Shown here: piece after piece, positions 1 through 7,913 of the stretch
Layout: every line of letters starts with the position of its first letter
How positions within the stretch are numbered: the first letter of the stretch is position 1
Source of the DNA: Saprospiraceae bacterium
GTDB lineage: Bacteria > Bacteroidota > Bacteroidia > Chitinophagales > Saprospiraceae
Reading direction: 5' to 3'
Length of the DNA: 64,000 nucleotides
NCBI GenBank assembly: GCA_013214355.1
Contig: JABSSL010000001.1
Location: forward strand, 210,404-274,403
Notes under the pieces: generated by a model
What the model was told of the DNA's origin: nothing
Database searches by the model: none
What the model saw: the letters and a program-made list of their open reading frames with translations, nothing else
Program-made: the position numbers and the translations under genes

Positions 1-713
1 CTGTTATTCACCACATGAAACGATTCAAAGGGTGCTCCTCCCCTGATGTACAGCTTCGCATTCCGTTTCGATAAGACGGTTGGATAAACGCTAAGGGGAC
101 GCAAAGATTGATGTTGCACTGAAATCAGCTCAGAATAATCATAACTTCCATCAAAGTCTATCTGCTTTAAGCGATAATAAATCAATGGCACCTGAGGAGG
201 ATGAGTATCAAAAAACTCGTAGGCAGAAGGCTCTTGGGTGCTGCCTCGTCCTTCCACCCAGGCGATGCTTTCAAATCGGATTCCGTCTTGGCTCCGCTCC
301 ACAGCAAAGCCGCTGTTATTGCTTTCTGTCAGGGTCTCCCATTCCAAGGCGATAGTTTCTCCTTTAAGCATACTGCGGAAATAACCCCATTCGACTGGAA
401 GGAGAAGATCTACTACGGTCGAAGATATCCATTCTCCGATCGGTGGGCTGGGCAAATTACTCGTCTCAAAATCAATAATCATGCCCGTTAAATCTGGCTG
501 ACTACCAAAAATCCACAGACCTGCGGAGCGAAAGAGATAAACGTTCGCCGTGATATGTTTATAATTGGTCACGCCATCGGTCGTCGTAAAAGGCCGATAG
601 GTGCCAGCAATACTTGGGTAAAAAGGGCTGGAAACGCTATATTCTTGGGATAATAATTGAAAGTAGCAGCATAAAGCCACAAGGCTTAACCCTAGGGACT
701 TTTGAGTAAGCAT
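1..713 (-). CDS. Secreted protein with probable T9SS sorting region (3' end outside window)
   Basis: Reading the minus strand from the ATG at 713 gives an open frame to the window edge (about 237 codons). It opens with a signal peptide (MLTQKSLGLSLVALCCYFQL, then LSQ). The last readable part (ETIALEWETLTESNNSGFAVER, split here as ETIALEWETLTESN and NSGFAVER, then IYYRLKQIDFDGSYDYSE) is the fibronectin-III-like stretch that Bacteroidota proteins carry just before a type A T9SS C-terminal domain. The following VYPTVLSKRNAKLYI resembles the start of that domain. The protein is probably exported and anchored or released by the type IX system. Its function is unknown and the C-terminus is missing from the window. 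A possible LytTR operator lies about 100 bp upstream. Confidence 0.8.
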   Translation of the reverse strand, partial: MLTQKSLGLSLVALCCYFQLLSQEYSVSSPFYPSIAGTYRPFTTTDGVTNYKHITANVYLFRSAGLWIFGSQPDLTGMIIDFETSNLPSPPIGEWISSTVVDLLLPVEWGYFRSMLKGETIALEWETLTESNNSGFAVERSQDGIRFESIAWVEGRGSTQEPSAYEFFDTHPPQVPLIYYRLKQIDFDGSYDYSELISVQHQSLRPLSVYPTVLSKRNAKLYIRGGAPFESFHVVNN

Positions 714-761
714 AGTGTTTGTACGTGTTGTTCATAGTTGAAATACGATCTCAAGATAAGG

Positions 762-785
762 GCTCGATCAGCAAATTAATCGAGC
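762..785 (-). terminator. Stem-loop downstream of the LytTR gene
   Basis: Perfect 7-bp stem GCTCGAT/ATCGAGC with a 10-nt loop, about 80 nt after the response-regulator stop codon. No U-tract follows, so termination is an inference from position; it could instead be a leader structure of the gene starting at 713. Confidence 0.35.
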
Positions 786-807
786 TTCTCAGCAGTGTCG
801 TGTTTCT

Positions 808-844
808 CTTTGTGTACGTTAGCTTAGCCTTTGTGAACGTTTTG
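808..844. promoter_or_regulatory. Candidate LytTR-type operator: two direct repeats, 21-bp period
   Basis: TACGTTAGC (815-823) and AACGTTTTG (836-844) each match the published LytTR site pattern [TA][AC][CA]GTTN[AG][TG] at 8 of 9 positions. They are separated by exactly 12 bp, the spacing known for LytTR regulators. The surrounding sequence is also repeated (CTTTGTGTACGT at 808, CTTTGTGAACGT at 829). The site lies between the LytTR gene and the secreted-protein gene at 713, so that gene is the predicted target. No binding evidence is available. Confidence 0.45.
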
Positions 845-865
845 TTGGGAGCGCCTGATCGGAGC

Positions 866-1615
866 CTATTGGAGTCGCATTAATTGTTCAACTAGGAGCT
901 TCTGTCGTCGAACTGCTACGGGTATCTGTTGTCCCGTTCGTAGCACTAGACTTCCCCCTTCCGTTCTTTCAAATCGGAGTACGTGGTTTAGGTTAACCAA
1001 GTAAGATTGGTGGGTGCGAAAAAAGGGGCCATGCTTCAAGACACCTTCAAAATACTTCAGATTTTTGCTACTTAACCACTCTCGTTCCTCTTTAAAAAAC
1101 AAACGAGTGTAACTCCCTTCTGCCACCGCATATAGCAAATTCTCCACCTCAAAAAGGTGAATATTATCCATATCCCTCAACACTAAGCGACGTGGTAATT
1201 TATTGGATTGCAAATTCTCGACCAGCACCTCCAACTGCTGGAGCTTTGCGGATTGTTGAATCCCAATACGTGCCCGATCCACGGCCTCTTGCAGACGTTC
1301 GGGATCGAAAGGCTTCAGCAGGTAGTCAATGGCGCTAAACTGGAATGCTTGGACAGCATAATGGCTATGGGCGGTTATGAAAACCACTTCAAAATCCCGG
1401 GATGGTACATTTTGCAATAACTCAAGTCCTGTACCATCTCCCAATTCAATATCTAGGAAAACTACATCTACCTCATGCGCCTGGAGCCATAGCTTCGCCG
1501 CCTGGCAAGATCTAGCTTCCCCTACTATTTCTAGGTCGCTACAATATTGGCCAATCAGCAGCCTTAGCGACTGAATAACATCCTCCTCATTATCAACTAT
1601 AAGTGCCTTCATCAT
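866..1615 (-). CDS. LytTR-family response regulator
   Basis: A 249-aa two-component response regulator. The N-terminal receiver (about 1-120) shows acidic residues D8/E10/E11, phospho-acceptor D55 (VVFLDIELGDG), T81 and K101 (DYLLKPF). The C-terminal LytTR DNA-binding domain (about 145-249) has the family pattern RTHQSYLVNLNHV. The gene begins ATGATG and its first 23 bp overlap the end of the histidine-kinase gene at 1593-3512, so the two are almost certainly co-translated partners. It would be phosphorylated by that kinase and bind direct-repeat DNA sites; a candidate site lies just beyond its own 3' end. Resembles LytR/AlgR/BtsR-type regulators; the target is unknown. Confidence 0.95.
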   Translation of the reverse strand: MMKALIVDNEEDVIQSLRLLIGQYCSDLEIVGEARSCQAAKLWLQAHEVDVVFLDIELGDGTGLELLQNVPSRDFEVVFITAHSHYAVQAFQFSAIDYLLKPFDPERLQEAVDRARIGIQQSAKLQQLEVLVENLQSNKLPRRLVLRDMDNIHLFEVENLLYAVAEGSYTRLFFKEEREWLSSKNLKYFEGVLKHGPFFRTHQSYLVNLNHVLRFERTEGGSLVLRTGQQIPVAVRRQKLLVEQLMRLQ

Positions 1616-3512
1616 TGGGTAGCTTTAAGGTGATCTGGGTTCCAGCTTGCGTGCTAGATTGAATTTGAATTTCGTGAGGTTCTTGTCGGAGCTTGCTAAG
1701 TATTTGTAGCCGATCCTTGAGGATGTCCAAAGCGAGTCCTCGCCGCTGCCGCTGCGAGCCTACGCCTCTATGCTCAGGCCAGCCGCTGCCGTTATCTGCC
1801 ACCTTTATCCATAACTCCGTTCCTCTTTCAACGATACTTACCGCCAACTCGCCTTCCTCTTTTTCCGTAATTCCTGAATGTTCAATGGCATTTTCCACCA
1901 AAGGTTGCACCAGGAGTGGAGGAATCCAGGTGTCCATAGCTGATAGTGCTGGATCCAAATCAATGCTATAGTTTAACCTATCCTTCCAACGTAGTTTTTG
2001 TAAGCTCAAATAGAGTTCCAGACTCTCTATCTCTTCAGAAAGTGGGATTAATTTTTCTCGACTCTGTTCAAGAATGTCTCGCATCAAGCTGGCCAAGCGC
2101 CCCAAATAACTTTGTGCAGTCTTTGTATCCTCATTATCTAAGAGGTAGCGTTGCAAGCTCGTCAAGCTATTGAAAAGAAAATGTGGATTCATTTGCAAGC
2201 TCAGTAATCGTTGCTCTGCTAGTTGCCTTTCTTGCTGCTCCTGCTGCGCCTTTTGTTGCTTGCGAGCGACAATTCTGGTAGCAATGAGTGCAAAAAGCAA
2301 GAGCACACTCACGGCCAATAGAATCAGTTGGCGAATCTTAGCCTGTTCTAACTTTACCGTATCTTGTAAAGTTTGTATTTCCTTATCCTGCAGCTTCTTT
2401 TCGTAGAGATGTTGCATAGCAGTAACCTCCCGTCCCTTCCTACTATCCAATATACTATCTCCCACTGTGCGGTAGATTTCATAATAGTGAAGGGCCTGCT
2501 CCGAGTTGCCAATATTCTTGTAAGCTTCGTATAATCGAAGGTAAGTCGAGGCCAAAATAGGTTCACTCTCCGTCAGGAGAGCAAAATCTTCGGCCTTCTG
2601 AGCGGCTAGCAAGGCAGCATCAAATTGCCCGAGAGAATCCAAGGCCATTCCCCTAAAATGCCAGGCATTGTATCGCATCTGATAATTATCCGCGGAGAGA
2701 CTGTCTAGCATACCTTGAGTAATAGCTAAGGCATGCTCAAAATTGCCCAAGGCAATGGCCACCTGCGCACGCCGAATATTGGCCATATTGACCCCCGCAG
2801 GATACTCTAGTTCCTGACTCTTTCGCAAGCCCCAGTCGGCTAGTAGGATAGCCGAGTCCGGTTGATGTAGCCGTAAATAAATGGAGACCTGATTCATCAG
2901 TATAGCCATAGACCGCAAAGTGTCCCCTTGCTCTAGATATAAGTTGGAGGAATACCTGTAGTACTCCTTGGCATCTTTATACTCCTCATTGGTAGAGGAG
3001 ATTCGTCCTACGTTAGCATAGGCGGAGGCAGCTTTAGCAGGCTCCCCAAGTGCTCGGGCATATTCGATGGCTTGCAAGTACCGGTCCATTGCCATTTCCA
3101 TCAAACCCAGATCATAGAAGTTGTTACCGAGTAAATTAAAGATGCTGATCAGCAGTTGGGTATCCCGGGCCACTTTCTCTGCTGCTTGTAGCGCCACTAA
3201 GCTAGAATCTGGCCTTTTAGCCGCGAAAAAGGCAAACCCCCGACTGTACAGGGCTTTGGCCTGCCAAGCCTCGTTCTGTGCTGCTTCAGCCATAGTCAAG
3301 GCTAGATCGGCATATTTCAAAGAAGAATCGGGATGCTCAAAGTAGTAACACTGTTTCACGAGGTCTACGAGGGCATCCAGGCGTTCTTGGCCTTGGACCT
3401 CCTTCAGCCGTTGTTTTAGCTGGCTCAGTTCGCCTTGTGCTTGCGTTAGGCAAAAAGGAAGGAGCAAGAGGCTGCAGAGTAGAAATAGGTGTCTTTTCAC
3501 AATAGTTTTCAA
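1593..3512 (-). CDS. LytS-type sensor histidine kinase with TPR sensor region
   Basis: A 639-aa kinase. Residues 1-25 are a signal peptide. Residues about 30-375 are tetratricopeptide repeats (alternating helices with A..Y...A patterns) predicted to lie in the periplasm. A single membrane helix spans about 396-415, followed by a short coiled coil and a His_kinase (PF06580) domain whose phospho-accepting histidine is H444 in QMNPHFLFNSL. The C-terminal HATPase has an N-box (VENAIEHSG) and a G-box (VADNGSGWP). This His_kinase type pairs with LytTR regulators, and the gene overlaps the LytTR regulator downstream by 23 bp. The signal is unknown; TPRs suggest a protein ligand. Confidence 0.93.
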   Translation of the reverse strand: MKTIVKRHLFLLCSLLLLPFCLTQAQGELSQLKQRLKEVQGQERLDALVDLVKQCYYFEHPDSSLKYADLALTMAEAAQNEAWQAKALYSRGFAFFAAKRPDSSLVALQAAEKVARDTQLLISIFNLLGNNFYDLGLMEMAMDRYLQAIEYARALGEPAKAASAYANVGRISSTNEEYKDAKEYYRYSSNLYLEQGDTLRSMAILMNQVSIYLRLHQPDSAILLADWGLRKSQELEYPAGVNMANIRRAQVAIALGNFEHALAITQGMLDSLSADNYQMRYNAWHFRGMALDSLGQFDAALLAAQKAEDFALLTESEPILASTYLRLYEAYKNIGNSEQALHYYEIYRTVGDSILDSRKGREVTAMQHLYEKKLQDKEIQTLQDTVKLEQAKIRQLILLAVSVLLLFALIATRIVARKQQKAQQEQQERQLAEQRLLSLQMNPHFLFNSLTSLQRYLLDNEDTKTAQSYLGRLASLMRDILEQSREKLIPLSEEIESLELYLSLQKLRWKDRLNYSIDLDPALSAMDTWIPPLLVQPLVENAIEHSGITEKEEGELAVSIVERGTELWIKVADNGSGWPEHRGVGSQRQRRGLALDILKDRLQILSKLRQEPHEIQIQSSTQAGTQITLKLPNDEGTYS

Positions 3513-3599
3513 GTTTGGCTAGACGGTAGTGTTCCGCGAAGGCAGGGCCAACGCAATCTTTAAAAAGCTTCCTGATCGACTATGAAACAGACTAGTGCT

Positions 3600-3624
3600 G
3601 GCCTTTCGAACTTAACGAAAAGCC
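3600..3624 (-). terminator. Stem-loop terminator after the BNR lipoprotein gene
   Basis: On the minus strand GGCTTTTCG, a 7-nt loop, then CGAAAGGCC forms a 9-bp stem with one G-U pair, 33 nt after the stop of the gene ending at 3657. No U-tract. Confidence 0.5.
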
Positions 3625-3656
3625 ACACCTCAAGTTAACGTGAGCGATTGTAGGTT

Positions 3657-4736
3657 TTACTCTTCTGTCTGTGTTTTCCAGTTAATCTTACCCAATTTAC
3701 CATTTCCTGCCAACCAAGTGGTTTCCCAAGTGGAACCAAATCCAAGTGTATACCAGCTTTCATCACTTAATTTCTGCCAGTTTTGGCCTTGGTCCCCAGA
3801 AAAGTGAATACCGGGAATTCCACAAGAGAGGATGGCCTGGGCGTCGCTGTTCGGCAAAAACTTCACATGAGATTGGTAGCCAGGTCCGGCCCCATCCACT
3901 ATGGCTTTCCAACTTTGGCCACCATCCGTACTAAGGGCTTTGTTCTTGGAATTAATGTCCTTTTGATTCCAATCTCCTCCAAAAATAATGCCTGTCTCTG
4001 CATTGTAAAAATCTACACTGAAAATACCGGTCATCTGCTCGCCCTCCGCAATTGGGCTATCCACTACGGACCAACTATCTCCGCGATCCACACTATGAAA
4101 AACGCGCGCACGTTTTCCTCCTGAAACAATCCAGGCTTGCCTATCGAAAAGGGCAATATTGGAATTACTAGCCGCAAAGGCAGCTTCTCCCTCTACGGCG
4201 GGAGGTAGGCGTTCACAACTCAACTTCTCCCAGCTTCGGCCGCCGTCCTTGGTGCGAATTACGGATAAACAGCCGTCCGTAGGATCCCCCATCGCTAATC
4301 CTTCCTGATCATCCCAAAAGGCCATCGCATCATAGAAAGCAGCAGGATGATCTTCTTGGTAAACTAGCTCCCATTCTTGTCCCTGATCCTGTGAACGGAA
4401 CAGCAGTGCCGGAGAAGCAATACTCAGTAGAAATACTGCTTCCTTCGTTACGGCGATCGATCGAAAATGAGGTTTAATGGTATCCCATAGGATGCTATCC
4501 ACTACCCAAGTCTGCCCAGCATCCAGACTATATCCGTACTTACCGGCTGAACCCGCCCACCATATCGTGCTATCGTTCACAACCTTAAGGGCACGGATGC
4601 TACTGGCAAAAGCAAAGGTATCTATGCTAGCAATCTCCAAGGCTTCTGGAGTTTGAATAGCTTCTTCATCTATAGCTAGCGGCGTTTGACAAGCGTAGAA
4701 GGCTAGCAGAAGAAAGAGGATAAAAGGCAGTCGCAT
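3657..4736 (-). CDS. BNR/sialidase-like beta-propeller lipoprotein (Ycf48-like)
   Basis: The chosen ATG at 4736 gives 359 aa beginning with a lipoprotein signal whose lipobox is LLLAFYAC, cysteine at about residue 16. In-frame ATGs also exist at 4751 and 4781, but the 4781 start abuts the T-run of the upstream terminator and leaves no room for a promoter. At least six BNR-type motifs (S.D.G..W: SLDAGQTW, FRSQDQGQEW, RTKDGGRSW, HSVDRGDSW, STDGGQSW, SGDQGQNW) recur about every 50 residues, which predicts a beta-propeller like the Ycf48 photosystem-assembly family. In non-photosynthetic Bacteroidota the role is unknown; it is annotated variously as oxidoreductase or glycosyl hydrolase without proof. 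Likely membrane-anchored and extracytoplasmic. Confidence 0.85.
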   Translation of the reverse strand: MRLPFILFLLLAFYACQTPLAIDEEAIQTPEALEIASIDTFAFASSIRALKVVNDSTIWWAGSAGKYGYSLDAGQTWVVDSILWDTIKPHFRSIAVTKEAVFLLSIASPALLFRSQDQGQEWELVYQEDHPAAFYDAMAFWDDQEGLAMGDPTDGCLSVIRTKDGGRSWEKLSCERLPPAVEGEAAFAASNSNIALFDRQAWIVSGGKRARVFHSVDRGDSWSVVDSPIAEGEQMTGIFSVDFYNAETGIIFGGDWNQKDINSKNKALSTDGGQSWKAIVDGAGPGYQSHVKFLPNSDAQAILSCGIPGIHFSGDQGQNWQKLSDESWYTLGFGSTWETTWLAGNGKLGKINWKTQTEE

Positions 4737-4781
4737 AGGTAAGTTTTGCATGCTAAAATAAGCGTTAAGTCGTGAATTCAT

Positions 4782-4826
4782 AAAAAGAAAAGGCCACTGA
4801 CGAGCATTCCCTGTCAGTGGCCTTTT
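4782..4826 (-). terminator. Strong intrinsic terminator, T-tracts on both sides
   Basis: Perfect 10-bp stem GGCCACTGAC/GTCAGTGGCC (4792-4822). On the minus strand it is followed by TTTTCTTTTT and ends the coiled-coil gene at 4851; on the plus strand TTTT follows. One of the few classical rho-independent terminators in the window. Confidence 0.9.
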
Positions 4827-4850
4827 ATTCTTTATCGTGCTAGAGGAAAA

Positions 4851-6488
4851 TTATTCTTCCTCTTCTTTCTTGGCTTCTGGTTCCTCCGCAGCTGGTGCTT
4901 CTTCAACGGCAGCTTCGGCAGTCGTATCAGGCGTTTCTTCCGCTGGTGTTTCCTCCTCAGCCGCAGCTTCGGGAGCAACAGGAGCTTCTTCCTCGACCGC
5001 AGCTTCGGGAGCAGAGCTAGCTACTTCCGTCGGCTTCTCTTCTTCCGCCTTGTCGTCATCGTCATCGTCGTCATCATCATCCCCCATGATCTTTTCCTTG
5101 ATCTCTTCGACGACATCTTCTAGCTTCTCCTTGACGTCCTCCACCTTATCCTCGATCTTATCAGAAACAACTTCGGCAACGGCCTTTACGGTGTCTGCCA
5201 TATCCTCCAAGGACTCGCCAATGGCAGAAGTCACTGCTGACAAAATAGACTCCTCTTTTTTAGGTTCCGCTTCTTCGGCAGGCGCTTCAGCTTCTCCTTC
5301 TGGGGTAGAACTCAGCGCATCGGCAGCCTTCTCAATTTTTTCATCCCCGATTCGTTCCTCTGCCTTCTGCTGAATTTCTGCTTTGATCTTTTCCTGAGCA
5401 GCTTTCTTTGCATCTTCCAGGCGTTGTCTTTCTTCACGCTTGGCATCTTTCTGCGCTTGGCTTTCCATCCGCTTTTCTAGTTCGGATTTGGTGCTTTGCA
5501 TTTCGCCCAGCTTCTCCTCCTTAGAACGAATACGCTCTTCGATCATCTTGATCTTAGCCTGACGAATCTGCGCCTCCAACTGGCCATCCGTAGTAGCGAT
5601 TTTACGGTTTTGAAAATCGAGGTCATCTCTATCTCGCTGAATAGATCGCTCCATTTTTTCAATCGCTGCCAGCAGGCCATCATACCGTCTCTTCAGGCGC
5701 TCCAAAGGTGAACGATCGTCGCCAGCGGCACCAAACCGTCTTTCTTTCACCACCTTGAAAGCCTTGTCAAGACGCTGCCATATTTTTGATCGGTGATCTC
5801 TGGTGAAATCTGCTTCCCGGAACTTTCGCTGGAGATCCTTTAGCTCATCAAAGATTGGCTGTAAGCTCAAGCCTTCTCCGATCTTCTTCTCCACCCCTTC
5901 CAGCAAATCCGAAAAGCGTTCTACATTGGCTTTAGACTTCTTCTGGAAATCCTCATCCAACTTAGCACGTAATTCTTTCAACTGTGCAAAAAGGGCGTTC
6001 GTATTGTCTCTTAGGCTATTAGCATGTTCGCGGAACAAGTTGCGGTCCCGCACTTGTCCCTGCACTTTATTCCAGAAGCCTTTCAGGCTGTCCCAAGTAT
6101 TTTTGTCGAAACTTTCCAGCTTATCCACTTTCTCTTTTATCTCGTCCAATTCAGCCTGGTAAGCCTCGTTCAATTTTGAAGAAAGTACCACAAAGTGCCA
6201 TTCCGTTTGTGCCCGTTGAATCAAATCTCCTCTCTCCACCTTCAGTTCATCTGGCAACAAGCCTTCGGTAACGGCTAATTCTCGTATTTCCTCTGTACGC
6301 TCTTCGGGCATTTCCATAGGGGTACCATTGCGCCACTCCTGCATCATCTTCTGGCTAAACTCTTCGGTAGCCACGGATTCAGGAAAAGTCATTACTTTGA
6401 CCTTGTTCTCTTTAGCCAATAATTCAAGTGCAATTAAGACGCGTTCATCCTGGGCATTAGCCCCCCAAAGTACAAGCTTGGTCTTCAT
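4851..6488 (-). CDS. Acidic coiled-coil protein, unknown function
   Basis: A 545-aa cytoplasmic protein with no signal peptide or membrane helix. Residues 1-115 look globular (MKTKLVLWGANAQDERVLIA). Residues about 115-400 are highly charged helices typical of coiled coils, with a conserved-looking patch FTRDHRSKIWQRLDKAFKVV. From about 400 the tail is almost entirely E, A, K, P and D, including ten consecutive aspartates (470-479). I believe similar proteins occur in other Bacteroidota, and the WQRLDKAF segment is reminiscent of DUF349-type repeats, but I cannot assign a function. The low-complexity tail suggests a flexible, strongly anionic region. Transcribed alone: its own terminator is at 4792-4822 and asd lies upstream on the same strand behind its own terminator. 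Confidence 0.8.
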   Translation of the reverse strand: MKTKLVLWGANAQDERVLIALELLAKENKVKVMTFPESVATEEFSQKMMQEWRNGTPMEMPEERTEEIRELAVTEGLLPDELKVERGDLIQRAQTEWHFVVLSSKLNEAYQAELDEIKEKVDKLESFDKNTWDSLKGFWNKVQGQVRDRNLFREHANSLRDNTNALFAQLKELRAKLDEDFQKKSKANVERFSDLLEGVEKKIGEGLSLQPIFDELKDLQRKFREADFTRDHRSKIWQRLDKAFKVVKERRFGAAGDDRSPLERLKRRYDGLLAAIEKMERSIQRDRDDLDFQNRKIATTDGQLEAQIRQAKIKMIEERIRSKEEKLGEMQSTKSELEKRMESQAQKDAKREERQRLEDAKKAAQEKIKAEIQQKAEERIGDEKIEKAADALSSTPEGEAEAPAEEAEPKKEESILSAVTSAIGESLEDMADTVKAVAEVVSDKIEDKVEDVKEKLEDVVEEIKEKIMGDDDDDDDDDDKAEEEKPTEVASSAPEAAVEEEAPVAPEAAAEEETPAEETPDTTAEAAVEEAPAAEEPEAKKEEEE

Positions 6489-6650
6489 AAATCAACTTAC
6501 GTTTGTAAAATTATATACCTGTATCATCGTAGTCGCTCCTTCGTGCTGAAACAGCGATAAGTAGTCAAATTATCTTGAGATTACGTTATGTCTTTCTTGG
6601 ATATCCTTCAAATTTAAGAAAAACAGTAGTAAATTTTTCAATTAACAACG

Positions 6651-6681
6651 AAAATCCCACTAATTCAACGATTTAGCGGGA
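6651..6681 (-). terminator. Intrinsic terminator after asd
   Basis: On the minus strand TCCCGCTAA, a 9-nt loop, then TTAGTGGGA (one G-U pair) and TTTT, 46 nt past the asd stop codon. Confidence 0.75.
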
Positions 6682-6726
6682 TCAGCAGGATTTTCATCTT
6701 TTCACAGACTAATTTCCGACAGGCGT

Positions 6727-7746
6727 CTAAACACCTACAGCTTTAGCCCCTAGCAGCTCTTTTTCCATCAAATACTTGGCAATTTGCACTGCATTGGTGG
6801 CTGCTCCTTTTCTAAGATTATCGGATACAATCCATAGATTCAATCCATTTTCGATAGATTCATCTCGACGGATTCTACCCACAAAAACTTCATTTTGATC
6901 CTTTGCGTAAAGTGGCATAGGATACTTGTTGTTTGCCGGATCATCCTGCACCACAATACCAGGCGTATTGGCCAGTAATTCTTTCACTTCTGCCACATCA
7001 AACGGATGCTCAAATTCCACATTTACCGACTCTGAATGGCCTCCGTCCACAGGTACCCTGACGGCCGTAGCAGTAATCGCTATCTTATCATCGCCTAGGA
7101 TCTTCCGGGTTTCATTCACCAACTTCATTTCCTCCTTGGTATAGTCATTTTCCAGGAAGATATCGCAATGAGGCAGGCAATTCTCAAAGATTTGATAGTG
7201 ATAGGCCATCTCATCTGATTTCGGATCAAATCCCTTTCGTTCTAACTGGTATTGCTTCACCGCTTGCATGCCCGTACCGGTAAAAGATTGGTAGGTGGAA
7301 ATGACCAAGCGTTTGATTTTATATTTTCGATGTAGGGGCGCCAAGGCTACTACCATCTGAATGGTGGAACAGTTAGGATTGGCAATGATCTTGTCCTCCG
7401 TACCTAATTCATCAGCATTCACTTCTGGTACTACCAATTTCTTGGTTGGGTCCATACGCCAAGCTGAAGAATTGTCAATAACGGTTGTTCCTACTTCCGC
7501 AAATTTCGGTGCCCATTCCTTGGAAGTACTACCTCCAGCGGAAAAAATGGCTACATCGGGCTTCATATCGATAGCCGTTTGCATACCAACCACGGTGTGT
7601 TCCTGACCTTTATAAGTAATCTTTTTACCTACGGATCGAGCTGAAGCTACAGGAATAAATGCTGTAACGGGGAACTGAAATTCATCTAAGACTTTGAGCA
7701 TCACGGTGCCTACCAAACCGGTAACACCTACAACTGCTACTTTCAT
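6727..7746 (-). CDS. asd: Aspartate-semialdehyde dehydrogenase
   Basis: The 339-aa enzyme reduces L-aspartyl-4-phosphate to aspartate semialdehyde with NADPH, the branch point to lysine/diaminopimelate, threonine and methionine. The nucleotide-binding loop is VGVTGLVG (6-13) and the catalytic cysteine is C126 in ANPNCSTIQ. SAGGSTS (69-75) and the DGGHSESV segment are also family features. Full length for the bacterial family. It is monocistronic, with a well-formed Bacteroidota promoter upstream (7808-7838) and a terminator downstream. Cytoplasmic. Confidence 0.97.
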   Translation of the reverse strand: MKVAVVGVTGLVGTVMLKVLDEFQFPVTAFIPVASARSVGKKITYKGQEHTVVGMQTAIDMKPDVAIFSAGGSTSKEWAPKFAEVGTTVIDNSSAWRMDPTKKLVVPEVNADELGTEDKIIANPNCSTIQMVVALAPLHRKYKIKRLVISTYQSFTGTGMQAVKQYQLERKGFDPKSDEMAYHYQIFENCLPHCDIFLENDYTKEEMKLVNETRKILGDDKIAITATAVRVPVDGGHSESVNVEFEHPFDVAEVKELLANTPGIVVQDDPANNKYPMPLYAKDQNEVFVGRIRRDESIENGLNLWIVSDNLRKGAATNAVQIAKYLMEKELLGAKAVGV

Positions 7747-7807
7747 TTTTTTGCATTTAAAAATTATCCAAATAATCTGATTGGGGCTGATAGCAAAAAT
7801 CGAGCTG

Positions 7808-7838
7808 CAAAGATACAGGCATATCGTGATTGCCGCAA
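7808..7838 (-). promoter_or_regulatory. asd promoter, Bacteroidota type
   Basis: On the minus strand TTTG (7838-7835), 20 nt, TATCTTTG (7815-7808) match the phylum's -33/-7 consensus (TTTG...TAnnTTTG). Transcription would start near 7802, giving a leader of about 55 nt. It lies inside the upstream extension of the next plus-strand frame, which argues that this neighbour begins at 7914. Confidence 0.75.
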
Positions 7839-7913
7839 ATGTATTTTCTTTTGGATGACAAAACTATGCTTCTCGTAAAGCATTTTTTGCGGAATTGCCA
7901 TAATTTTGTATCC

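Noticed and set aside
201-491. Plus-strand 96-codon frame
   Set aside because: It is antisense to the minus-strand secreted-protein gene, which has a signal peptide and domain-like sequence; the plus frame has neither.
3609-3640. Repeats AACTTAACG/AAGTTAACG with 23-bp period, possible second LytTR site
   Set aside because: The first copy is the loop of the terminator at 3600-3624, the period is 23 rather than 21-22, and matches to the consensus are poorer than at 815-844.
4837-5373. Plus-strand 178-codon Ser/Ala-rich frame
   Set aside because: It is the antisense of the low-complexity acidic tail of the coiled-coil gene; repeat codons keep the frame open.
7830-7913. Upstream extension of the LTD gene
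   Set aside because: It would place the start inside the asd promoter and precede a normal signal peptide at 7914.
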